DNA of 64,000 nt from Strongyloides papillosus (lineage: Eukaryota > Nematoda > Chromadorea > Rhabditida > Strongyloididae). Of the stretch, positions 23,484 through 33,747 are shown one piece after another. Where the stretch lies: positions 2,294,001 through 2,358,000 of the forward strand of contig SRSI01000004.1 in assembly GCA_005656395.1 (NCBI GenBank). The letters run 5' to 3'. The position numbers and the translations under genes are program-made. Position 1 is the first letter of the stretch, and every line of letters begins with the position of its first letter. The notes beneath the pieces are model-generated. The model was not told the DNA's origin, did not search any database, and worked only from the letters and a program-made list of their open reading frames with translations.

Positions 23484-26400
23484 ATGTTATAATGCATTCT
23501 ATTAAAGAGATCAAAAATATGATCAACGACTTTAAACTAAATACATTAACAATCTGTATGTTAATGATATGTATGCTTATACAATTCGGTGGTTGTCAAC
23601 CCCTTGGTATTTGTCGATTTGCACCTTCTGAATTTCCTAGATTGTATCTTCAGAACAACTATGACGCTAAAAAAGCGAAACAAGTTACATTGGTATCTGT
23701 TGATTCCAAATGTGTAGCTTTAGACGTGTTTGCTAGTGGCTATCGCCTTGGCAACGTCTTTGTAGACCCCGACAGTAATGTCGAACATTACTTTGATAAA
23801 AAGACTCCAACATTTTCTTGTGCTGGAAGCCACCTTGTCCATTTATCAGGACGCAATGAAACCTTCGCTGAAGAAGTTTCAACAGGTACACATAATGCTG
23901 ATACCTCTTTAAAGAACATACAAGCTAAGCATGCTATGTATGAAGCTGGATGTGATAAACTTAGTTCTGTTTCACAGACAGTACCTATGGATCCTCATCC
24001 AAGCAAAATAGTCTCATCGACTAAGGCGCCTGTTGTGATGTTAACAGAGCGACCACATATTGTACAAATTGTTTCACACGGTACAAATGTTTCTGCTTCA
24101 AAGATTAAGGCACCAACGGATGTTAGTGTTCTTTCGAAAGCAACAAAACCTAATAATGATGCTGCCTTAAAAGCTGCATCTGTTGATAGTTCAAAAGTAT
24201 CATCAACCACATCTGGTTATCAGAAAATTAAATCTTCATGGAAAACCTGTGAAGAGGAATTAGAAAAGACGAAGACTCTCTTAAAAGAGAGTACAAGTAC
24301 TATATCCGACCTACGATCAGAAATAGAACGAATAAGGCGAGCGAATAACATGCTTTCCGAGCAACTTCGTGATTCTGAAGATCGTCATCGGACGACTTCG
24401 CGATCAATGACTGAGGAATCGGCCAAATCTCTTTCCGAAGACATAAAAACAGTCTTTAATGCTTTGACTGATGAAAATAGAATCCGCCAGGACTGTGAAG
24501 ACAACTGGAAGAATGAAATAAAACGTCTTAATAGTGATATTGAGGATTGTAATACCAAACTCAATAAGCTAAAGACGGCAAATAACGCGTTACGTGGAGA
24601 ACGTGATAAAGCTAGTAAAGCTTTAAAATCCTGTAATATAGATAAAGATACTTGTCTTAAAGATTTAGATGAGTCAAAATCAAACGTTAATCGTCTTAAT
24701 ATAGCAATTGAGGATAAGGACAATAAATTATCCGAAGCTAAAACATTAATAGATTCTCATGAATCCCAAATAACGGTTTATAAAAACCAGGAAGCTGCTC
24801 TAACCGAACAGTTAGCTGCAATAAATAATCGTATTTCTCAATTAGAGAATACCGAATTAGAGAATGATGACGAGCAAGAGCAGAATTCATCATCCAATGT
24901 ACATGCGTTAAACGAATGTACTAATAAAGAGGCACAATGCCATCTACAATTAATTAAGACACAAAGTCTAACTGATTTAACACGTACGGAGCTTACTCGT
25001 TGTGAATCACAGATTGCTGTGATAAAATCACGAGCATCCTCATCGCCGTGTCTAAACAACATTCCCACTACTGATAACAAATCAGAGAAGGGATTGTCCA
25101 TGATCGAATGGGCTAAAAAAATATATCAACTATATGTTGATGAGGCAATAACAGAAATGCCTAATTCTATTGCTAGTGCATTAACATTAATCACTGCAAT
25201 TTTGGTTAAATACAGTTTTAATAAAACTGCTGAAACTTTGAGAAAACGTTATGGTTCTTCTTCTAACAATGAGATCCCATACACTCATCAATTAAGGACG
25301 ATTTCTGAAGCACGACCGCTTACAACAACTCCTATTCGAGTATCCCGTTATGGGGTAGTACAGAATATTCGTAATTCTGATTCAATGGTAAAATTACCTG
25401 TGATTTCGATTAATATCGGATCAAATAAATTCGATGCACTTGTTGATACTGGTGCTTCCTTAAATGTCATTAGTCAAGATGCATTTAATCTCATACCTAG
25501 TACACATAAAACTATGGTAAAACCATCGTTAAAAGCTGCAACAGTAACAAATAATGACAAACTCGTTTTTAGCGGGGCTTCTAGAATTTATGTAGAAGCA
25601 AATAATAAACGAGAACAACTTGAATTCCACATAGTGGACAAGTTATCATATCATATAATAATTGGTATCCCTGGATTACATCGAATTTTTGGTGATGAAC
25701 TAACTATTCGATTTAATCATAGTATGCCATCTATTACCAACGTACCCGTCAAGACGGCCTCTAAGGTACGTGATCCTCCTAGAACAACAAAAGTAATTCA
25801 TGCCGATGTACATGCAATTCTATCCCATGAAAAAATTAATTGTTTATTTGTGAGTAACCCTCGTTGGAAGGGTAGTGATCACATTATGACCTACTATCAG
25901 ACAGGTCCTGTAATTGATAATAAATTTGCCGTGATTCTTCAAAATCATGGATCAAATACTGTATTAATACCCGCTAATACTGAAATTGGTAATCTACATT
26001 CTATTGAAGAAGTAGATGATAATACTATACGGATCTCTGGTGATGAAATAATCCCAGAAGATGCCGCTTGGGAAGATTCCTTACCCAACTATCCAGAGAG
26101 TCATGCTCCTCTTACTAGAGAGCAACTAATGGATTCCATTTCTTGGACAAATTGTACTCTTTCTCCGAAGGCGAAAGAGATGTTACAAGATATCATATGG
26201 AATAATCGTACCGCATTTTTCGAATATGATGGAAATGCTGGTCTTTATAATGGTGATGAGCGTCTCAATATTGAGTTAGCCACATCTGAATTACCTCAAC
26301 GTATTCGGCCTGGTCGTAGGTCGAGAGAGATTGAGATTGAAATTGATAAGCAGGTCGAAGACATGCTTGAAAAGGGGATGATCGAACATAGTCGATCTCC

Positions 26401-28720
26401 TTACCTTTCTAGAGTCGTATTAGTACGAAAGAAAGACATGAAATGGCGTTTTGTCGTCGATTTCAGAGCTATTAATAAGCTCATAAAACAACAGTCACAT
26501 CTTATCCCACGGATAGATAGATTGACTGAAGAAGCTAGTGGTCACAAGTACTACAGCGTATTTGATTTGAAACAAGGATTTCATCAAATACCTCTCGATG
26601 AACATAGCAGGCGTATTGCTGCTTTTGTTACACATAGAGGAATTTACCAATATAAGGTAATGCCTATGGGACTTACTGGATCTCCAGATAAGTTTCAAGA
26701 TATAATGGACAAAGTCCTAAGCAACATACCAGATTGCTATATCTACTTGGATGATATTCTCACTTGTTCTCAGGATGAGGAATCTCATATCCACAATATT
26801 GATAATATTCTGTCACGTATAGCAGAATATAATATGAAAATCACTTTAAATAAGTGTCAATTTGGGCAAAAGAATGCTCAATATTTAGGATACATCATTG
26901 ATTTTGATGGTATCCATCCTAACCCTGATAAGGTTAAGGCTATCACGGATAAACGTGAACCGAAAACAGAAAAAGAGATTAAATCTTTTCTTAGTGCTGT
27001 GTCTTATTTTAGAAGGCACATTAAAAATGTTTCAGCATTGGCTGAACCTTTATATAGAGTTATTAACTCATATTCTTGGACATCAGAACAATCTGATGCT
27101 TTCCAGGCCTTAAAAAAGGCACTGACAAATGCTGCAGTATTGGCTCCTCCGGACCATACGGCACCATATACCATATACACCGACGCTTCATTTCAAGGCT
27201 TAGGTGCAGCTCTTACGCAAAAAAATAAACCAATTGCCTTTGCTTCGAGATCTCTGAAACTTGCAGAGAAAAATTATCCAATAATCAAATTGGAAGCTTT
27301 GGGTCTAGTTTATGCTTTACGGCAATTTAGACCATATATTTACGGTAAACATACTAAAGTAGTTACCGATCACAAGCCATTATTGGCTTTACTTAAAAAT
27401 AAAGAGTTGACTGGTATTCTTCAACGATACCAGATGGCTATAATAGAATACGATATTACAATCGTATATCTTAAAGGAGAAGATAATCATGTTGCCGATT
27501 ATCTTAGTAGGACGGAATTTAATGCCGTTCTTCTGAAGGAAGGTCTCTTTGAAGACGTATTTCCTATAATGGAGAATCCAATGAATACTCCATATGTTAT
27601 AAGTAAATTTCATAACTTTCTTAATGAAAAAGAAAAAGATGTCATTAAAGATGGTGATATCAACGTCTTTTACAGAGGTAAACGACGTGTTTTTGTTCCT
27701 AAAGTGCTAAGGGAAGAGTTGTTGAGACGATTCCATAGCCATCCTTTAATAGGACAACATTTTGGTTTCGATAAACTAGCAGATAAATTCTGTCTTATAT
27801 TCTTCTGGCCTAAGATGCTTGAAGACATGAAACGTATTTGGCGAGACTGTGAGGTATGTTGGAAAGTAAAACACCAACCCTCTAATTTAGCAGCTACCAA
27901 TACTAAATCAATCCCTAAACCTGAAGGTATTTGGGAAACTTTAAATGCTGATTATATACAGCTTGAAGATCATCTTCACGTGTTAGTGATAATAGATGAA
28001 TATAGTCGTTTTGTGTATACTGCTGTTACCAAACGACAGGATCAAAATACTACACTTCTACAATTAATGAAGTGCTTTTCCACTTTTGGATTTCCCAAAG
28101 TATTACGTACAGATGGAGGATCTGGCTTTATTAGTAATAAAGTATCAGATTACCTTAAATCTGTTAATGTTACTCATTATGTGTCATCTCCACATAATCA
28201 TACTTCTAATGCTTTCGCTGAACGATTCAATCGTACAATTCGCGAAGCTATCAGAGCACAATCTGATTTATCATATACTGATGCTGTATATGCTTTAACA
28301 TATGCTTATAATCGTACAAAGCATACTTCAACAGGTTATCCACCTTGTTATTTTATTCTCAATACTGCTGATAAATTTTCAGACGAGATTGCAATTAATT
28401 CATCCCTTAGTGGTTTGAAAGATGTTATACAATTCGGTCGTACCGAATTTAGTGAATCAAAGCCTAAGAGAAAAGGAAAAGTTCTTTCTCCAGGTATGTT
28501 TGTGATGAAACGTGTGTTACATAAAAAGTTAAATCACACATCACATAAAAATCAAGATATATTTGAAGGTCCTTATAAAATAATTAAGCATTTACATGCG
28601 GACACATATATCGTTCAAAAATGTTCTCGTACTGGTAGACTCACTGGTAGAGAAGAAAGAGTTACCACTGATAGATTGAAAATCATTCCTTCACTATCTA
28701 CAACTCCTGATAACACATAA
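23480..28720 (+). CDS. pol: pol polyprotein with unusual N-terminal secretory/coiled-coil domain
   Basis: One uninterrupted frame of 1,746 residues. Residues ~20-40 are strongly hydrophobic, like a signal peptide. A small domain with C39, C45, C78, C114, C158 and an N-E-T glycosylation site at 126 follows, then a T/S/K-rich linker. A long charged coiled coil spans ~252-520 and a possible membrane segment ~562-579. Then the standard enzymes: aspartic protease (DTGAS, D656), reverse transcriptase (~950-1130, YLDD at 1089-1092), RNase H (TDAS, D1235), and integrase with an H-H-C-C zinc finger (~1410-1460) and D1491, D1545, E1581 (D,D35E). Every catalytic residue is intact. It lies in the -1 frame relative to gag and starts on the gag stop codon. 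The first ~600 residues have no counterpart in a standard gypsy pol. Confidence 0.92.
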   Translation: MNVIMHSIKEIKNMINDFKLNTLTICMLMICMLIQFGGCQPLGICRFAPSEFPRLYLQNNYDAKKAKQVTLVSVDSKCVALDVFASGYRLGNVFVDPDSNVEHYFDKKTPTFSCAGSHLVHLSGRNETFAEEVSTGTHNADTSLKNIQAKHAMYEAGCDKLSSVSQTVPMDPHPSKIVSSTKAPVVMLTERPHIVQIVSHGTNVSASKIKAPTDVSVLSKATKPNNDAALKAASVDSSKVSSTTSGYQKIKSSWKTCEEELEKTKTLLKESTSTISDLRSEIERIRRANNMLSEQLRDSEDRHRTTSRSMTEESAKSLSEDIKTVFNALTDENRIRQDCEDNWKNEIKRLNSDIEDCNTKLNKLKTANNALRGERDKASKALKSCNIDKDTCLKDLDESKSNVNRLNIAIEDKDNKLSEAKTLIDSHESQITVYKNQEAALTEQLAAINNRISQLENTELENDDEQEQNSSSNVHALNECTNKEAQCHLQLIKTQSLTDLTRTELTRCESQIAVIKSRASSSPCLNNIPTTDNKSEKGLSMIEWAKKIYQLYVDEAITEMPNSIASALTLITAILVKYSFNKTAETLRKRYGSSSNNEIPYTHQLRTISEARPLTTTPIRVSRYGVVQNIRNSDSMVKLPVISINIGSNKFDALVDTGASLNVISQDAFNLIPSTHKTMVKPSLKAATVTNNDKLVFSGASRIYVEANNKREQLEFHIVDKLSYHIIIGIPGLHRIFGDELTIRFNHSMPSITNVPVKTASKVRDPPRTTKVIHADVHAILSHEKINCLFVSNPRWKGSDHIMTYYQTGPVIDNKFAVILQNHGSNTVLIPANTEIGNLHSIEEVDDNTIRISGDEIIPEDAAWEDSLPNYPESHAPLTREQLMDSISWTNCTLSPKAKEMLQDIIWNNRTAFFEYDGNAGLYNGDERLNIELATSELPQRIRPGRRSREIEIEIDKQVEDMLEKGMIEHSRSPYLSRVVLVRKKDMKWRFVVDFRAINKLIKQQSHLIPRIDRLTEEASGHKYYSVFDLKQGFHQIPLDEHSRRIAAFVTHRGIYQYKVMPMGLTGSPDKFQDIMDKVLSNIPDCYIYLDDILTCSQDEESHIHNIDNILSRIAEYNMKITLNKCQFGQKNAQYLGYIIDFDGIHPNPDKVKAITDKREPKTEKEIKSFLSAVSYFRRHIKNVSALAEPLYRVINSYSWTSEQSDAFQALKKALTNAAVLAPPDHTAPYTIYTDASFQGLGAALTQKNKPIAFASRSLKLAEKNYPIIKLEALGLVYALRQFRPYIYGKHTKVVTDHKPLLALLKNKELTGILQRYQMAIIEYDITIVYLKGEDNHVADYLSRTEFNAVLLKEGLFEDVFPIMENPMNTPYVISKFHNFLNEKEKDVIKDGDINVFYRGKRRVFVPKVLREELLRRFHSHPLIGQHFGFDKLADKFCLIFFWPKMLEDMKRIWRDCEVCWKVKHQPSNLAATNTKSIPKPEGIWETLNADYIQLEDHLHVLVIIDEYSRFVYTAVTKRQDQNTTLLQLMKCFSTFGFPKVLRTDGGSGFISNKVSDYLKSVNVTHYVSSPHNHTSNAFAERFNRTIREAIRAQSDLSYTDAVYALTYAYNRTKHTSTGYPPCYFILNTADKFSDEIAINSSLSGLKDVIQFGRTEFSESKPKRKGKVLSPGMFVMKRVLHKKLNHTSHKNQDIFEGPYKIIKHLHADTYIVQKCSRTGRLTGREERVTTDRLKIIPSLSTTPDNT

Positions 28721-29752
28721 TTTCACATGTTATATAATGTTTTTGTGCATTCGGCACATATAAATATAAAAATATACTTGAACACTTTCAATTTTGACAT
28801 TTTTACTATTATCCACATATGAAATGGATACACATGCAATTGATAAATACATTAATCTAATTAAACGATTTTTGATAAATTTAAAATTTATTTTCAACAA
28901 AAATGGTACTTGTTACCTCAATTTGGTGTATTTATACTCTTCTTCGACTAAACGTCTGAAAAGGGGAGAACATACACGCAAATTTGCAACAAATGACACT
29001 TTTAATTAATAAAAGTTAAAAAAAAAAAATATATATATATACATATATTCTTGCATATGTATCAGACATATACAAAACATAATCTAATTAAAGATAAAAT
29101 AATCATGCAATCAAAAGTATGCAACATAATTATATCAATAAGTTATTTTAAAATAACTAAATAAAAAAGTATCTTTTAAATAAAGTACTTAGTTATACAA
29201 TGTCGTGTAGACAAAGTTATCAACACTAAAGGATATGAAAATATCTAAGACGTTGATATTATGATATTTACAAAATATGAAATATCATATTTGGTGTTCA
29301 ACTTTAGAAATATCAGATCAAAACAACTAAAAAAAAAAAACATTACAAATGTACTAAGAGAATTATAAAAAACAGCCTCATATTGAATAAAATATTAACT
29401 AGTAAACTGAACAATAAAAAATCAAAAGACAATGAATATAACCACTTGGAATTTTTATTATTTATCAATATCCTGACAAAACAATGATTTAAAAAGAATA
29501 AGAATAATTCTTAAAGCTTATATATATATACAAAAACAAAACAACTTTTGATGATTACAAAATAAAGCATTGATAGATTAGAATGTCAATGATCACATAC
29601 CAAATTATAATATATGTCTATCTTCTGGCTATTGCCAAAAAAACAGTAGGACTATTAAAAAAAAAATCAAATATCAAATACCAGAAACATTATTACTAAC
29701 TTCGTCTACCTATTGTTTAACAAATACATTCCCAGATCGCTACAAAGTAGTT
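28721..29752. other. Non-coding 3' region of the retrotransposon
   Basis: About 1 kb between the pol stop and the polypurine tract, where gypsy-class retroviruses carry env. The only frame over 60 codons (28794..29009) begins with TTG, has no features and is not supported. A poly-A and (AT)n stretch lies at 29020-29048. No envelope gene is present here. Confidence 0.7.
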
Positions 29753-29762
29753 GAAAAGGGGA
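29753..29762 (+). other. Polypurine tract
   Basis: GAAAAGGGGA directly abuts the 3' LTR, the expected plus-strand priming site for reverse transcription. Confidence 0.85.
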
Positions 29763-29940
29763 TGTAACGCCCCCAGAAGGCGTTATTCAGAAAACCAATA
29801 TAAATACCAAGACAAATTCATTTTACATGTCAGATAATTGAACATAGAATATATTGTACCGAGGTTCTATTAATAAAAGGTTTATTTATATATTTCGTTT
29901 CATATCACCCGAGGATAGCACCTCGTTAAAAAAGCTTATA
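29763..29940 (+). repeat. 3' long terminal repeat
   Basis: 178 bp, identical to the left LTR, followed by the ATGA target duplication at 29941-29944. Confidence 0.95.
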
Positions 29941-29944
29941 ATGA

Positions 29945-32900
29945 TAATTTTAAATATTAAAAATAAGAAATAATAGTGTTGTTAAGTTGAATTTTTTTGC
30001 TAATGTGATACATTACACGTGATTTATTACCATAAAAATTATGCAAAGAACTTCTTTTCATTCTTTAATTTTGCTAGATATCTTAATTTTTATGCTAAGT
30101 TAATAATAAATATTAACAACCTGCAATTTTATAATTTCCAGTTTATATACATCATTCCAACACACAGTAGTAATATGTAATACAAGTGAACTAACATTTC
30201 AAGCTCTACACTGAAAATCACAGCGTGACGTTATAATACGTAACTTATTAATTCCTACTTTGTCATTATAATATACCACGTCTTTAAATAAACTATTTTG
30301 TCACTCAAAACATATATTATGTTACTTTTAAAATAATAGTTTTCACTTATCAGTTTTAGGTGGAAAAAATAAAAAAGCAATGTTTTACAAAAAAACTATA
30401 AGTCACAAACTAAAAATAGAAATGTAACAACAAACAATCGTCTGGATATGTTTCCCTGATATGTAGTAAGTCTTCCTAATATTTCGTCCGTGACTGTCGA
30501 TCAACCACGAATTTTACGTAACTCAATATCATGTTATGTTTTTCATTGTAATATCTTGATATAAGAAAACATGGCAATATGGTCAAAGTTTTTTTGTTAC
30601 ACGGAAAAAGTAGACAATTTTTTATTGTTTTTAGCATTGCTACCGATTGTAATAATTATTTTTTAGTATATTAAACATTTTTTCAATAAATGTGCTATAA
30701 TTCTTATCTTTTAATCTTTATGATTATATAATTTCAAGATTATATTGTTAAATAAATTTTAAAATTGCAAATAATGAAAGTAATGTTTCCTAATTTAAAA
30801 TACAACACGTTATTTCGTATTTTTAAATTTGATAAAAAGAGTTTGAAAACTGTACATCATTATTATTTAAATTTTCAATTTTAGTACATATTACTGTTAA
30901 TTAATCATAACACTAAAAATTTTTTAAAAGCTCTTTTATTCTAATAAAAATTAATATTGCAAACTTTCCTTATAAAGTTAAATGCGTTATGTTTGGAAAT
31001 TAAAATTATTCCAATACCATTCATTTACCACTACAAATAATGTTCCTTGACTTCATTTAATAAATAAAATTTCACTAACTTATAAATGAATTTCTCTTCA
31101 TTCTTTAAATATTCTATCTGAATAGATGATTTTAAATTGAATTTGCCCTTAGTTAACTGTACACTGATATGACAGCAGAACGTTATATCAATTTCCAAAC
31201 GTAAACTATATTTAAAATATGGTTTAGAAATAATTAATTTTGTAAAGTTGAAAAATAAAATGAATTAATAATGTAATTGGAATTTCTAAAATGTCATAAA
31301 AATTAATACTTTAAAATGAATTTTTTTCATTCATAATTCATCATAAATTAAACTACTTTAATGGTCAAATAGGCAAGCTAAAAATATTAAAAATGAGTAG
31401 AAAAATTTTTTATAATCTCATTGACACATAAAAAATACAATTAATTAAATGTCAAAGTATAATAATTAATGAATCAAAGACTTGGATCATTTGAGTATCC
31501 AGAATAAAGATGTAGTGTAACATTAAAATACATAAAATTAAGCATAATTTTGAAAGTTATTGGAATACAAAAGTTTCTAGTTCTTTAATTTATTTACTTA
31601 AACCAATTTTTTGTTATTGTTATATTAAAATGAAGCATGCAAGTAATGCGAAATTTAAATGAGTAAATAATAAACAGTAATATATATTTTATCATAAAAA
31701 ACAACCAGAAAAAATTTCAAAGATTTTTTAAAATAGTTATTGTCGAAAAAGATACATAAATAGTTTTTTTATTACATCTTCTATAAAATTCTGATAAACC
31801 TTTACAAAATTGATGTTTTGGTAGACAGTATTTAAATTACACAAACAAAAACACTCTCTTATTTGTAATTTTACACAAATTTATCCGTTAAAATTGCTTC
31901 AATAATCGTCTTACATTTCTGTTAAATAGTTTTTGACTATTAATCAAGCGGAGAATTTTTATATTAAAAAAATTAAATTTTAACTTTAAAGATAAAATGT
32001 CTAAACATATTTTTTAATTTTAATATTTATCGAATTGTAACTCCAAATATATTTTCTTATTTATTTATAAAGTGTTTGGTATGCTTTAATTTTATTTGTC
32101 GCATTAAGATATCGTGTAGATAAATGTTAAATTATCATAATTGAAATTTCAATAATTTAATGCAAATTATTAAAAATATAAATAAATATAATTCAACTTT
32201 TACACTCTACAGTATGACTTTTCATAATTATAATGTTATTATTTAACGACTATTCATAAAATATTTTCTATTATCATCGCAATTACATTTTTATCTGTAA
32301 GAAGTAATAATTTTAAGGCACATTTTACTCGCATTAAAATAAATTAATATCACTTATGATACACTTATATAAATTTAATATTCTTGGATAATTGTTTAAA
32401 AAGTTATTTAATTCAGCTTATAAAATTAAGACTGTTACATATAATAATCATGTTTCAATAGTCATTCAAGATTGTTTTTGTATCATAAAGTGTTGAATCA
32501 GTAGTACATCTGTTTATGGGATAGTTTAATGAACCTATTCACGGAATATTTTTAACTAAAGTCACAGTTCTTTTCTCCAAATCTTGTCGGTATCTTTAAT
32601 ATCCTGTCATTTGATTTTTCTTTATAATTAATACAATCATACATTATGGAAGAGTGACTGTTTATTGACAGACTTTTGTAGATATACTTTAATTGTTATT
32701 TTTCATTCCCAAAAATGACATTTTATGATTAATGAGAATTTATTACATTTAAAGATGCTAACAATTATAGCATCGATATTGTTGGCACATTAACCTGTAT
32801 ACATATTTTATTGTTTTAAATGCCTAACCCTTAAATAGAGACTCACAATTTTCTAGTTTATATATATACAATATTATTATAATTATTGACAAAGATTTTT

Positions 32901-33747
32901 TTCCCTCTTTATAATACATTCTTGGAATACTTTAGAATTTTGACAGTATTATTAAACAGTCTTTTTTGATAAGTACTTAAATTCATGAGAATATACTTTT
33001 TTCACATACAAATTGTTTACTTTTTACGTAATCGTATCATACACAACAGTTACACTACATTTTTATAGTATAATAACAGTAAAAAAACATAATATATTGT
33101 ATCAATGGCATACAATCCTTTTAGGAACTTTTAAATCTATTAGGTAATTTAAGGTTTTTATCATCCATTTACTTAAAATAATGTGCTATGAAGGATGTAT
33201 TTTTCCTAACTTGCGCATTGACGCCCATTTTCTTTTTATTTTGGCTAAATAGGACATCAACATCATATATATATTTATAAGACAAGGGAAGGCTATAATG
33301 AGGGTGTGGTCGGTAGATATATCTCCTGAGTACTTCCAGCTTACTGCTCTTGTCAGAATTTCATATATATAATTTTATATTAGTTCAGATAAGGCACTAA
33401 TAAATTTTTATCAGCTATCAATGTCTAAACAACAACTAAGTAGAGTTTTAATTATATGTGTGAATTTAAAAATAGTCCTCCTTATATTCAACATGTATTT
33501 TTGTTTACGTCATCTTAAACCAATTAATAATAGTTATTCTTAAACTTTTTTTCCAGATATTAAAAATTTATTTATGATTTATCTACTAAAATTGTACAAC
33601 TTCTAATATAAAATTCAATACTCTTTTTTTATTTATTAACATTCTAACATAAAAACAAAAATTATTAATAATATTACTTCTACTTACTTCATTCTACGTA
33701 TTTTAAATGAATTTTTGAAAATAAAGATTTTTTATTATTTGATAAAT
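29945..33747. other. 3.8 kb intergenic region upstream of fmi-1
   Basis: AT-rich with no supported gene. The last ~550 bp before fmi-1 include a compositionally distinct island at 33211-33354 (listed separately). Otherwise only short AT-rich frames occur. It probably holds the fmi-1 promoter and 5' UTR. Confidence 0.5.
33211..33354. promoter_or_regulatory. GC-richer island with foldable 74 nt segment upstream of fmi-1
   Basis: In surroundings that are overwhelmingly A+T, TTGCGCATTGACGCCCATTT (33211-33230) and 33281-33354 (35 of 74 bases G or C) stand out. The second segment starts GACAAG and ends CTTGTC, perfect complements. GGAAG (33287-33291) can pair with CTTCC (33333-33337), and an AGATATATCT palindrome lies inside. 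It could be an enhancer or promoter core, a non-coding 5' exon, or a small structured RNA. No known RNA family was recognised. Confidence 0.35.

Larger units (their letters stand above)
21191..29940 (+). mobile_element. Ty3/gypsy-type LTR retrotransposon, 8.75 kb
   Basis: A complete element: 178 bp LTRs that are identical base for base, a 4 bp target duplication ATGA at 21187-21190 and 29941-29944, a tRNA primer-binding site directly after the left LTR, and a polypurine tract directly before the right LTR. A gag region and one long pol frame with the order protease, reverse transcriptase, RNase H, integrase (gypsy order) lie between. Identical LTRs imply a recent insertion. Departures from the standard plan are an in-frame stop in gag, a gag-pol ATGA overlap, a ~600-residue secretory/coiled-coil segment before the protease, and ~1 kb of non-coding DNA after pol with no separate env frame. 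Confidence 0.95.

Noticed and set aside
24385..24723. Long minus-strand frames inside pol as antisense genes
   Set aside because: They mirror the biased codons of the coiled coil on the plus strand; L/S-rich translations are shadows.
28794..29009. 71-codon frame after pol as a possible env or accessory gene
   Set aside because: It starts with TTG, has no signal, membrane or cysteine pattern, and its composition matches the surrounding non-coding DNA.
29018..29048. Poly-A/(AT)n tract as a functional element
   Set aside because: Simple low-complexity sequence inside the retrotransposon; no evidence beyond composition.
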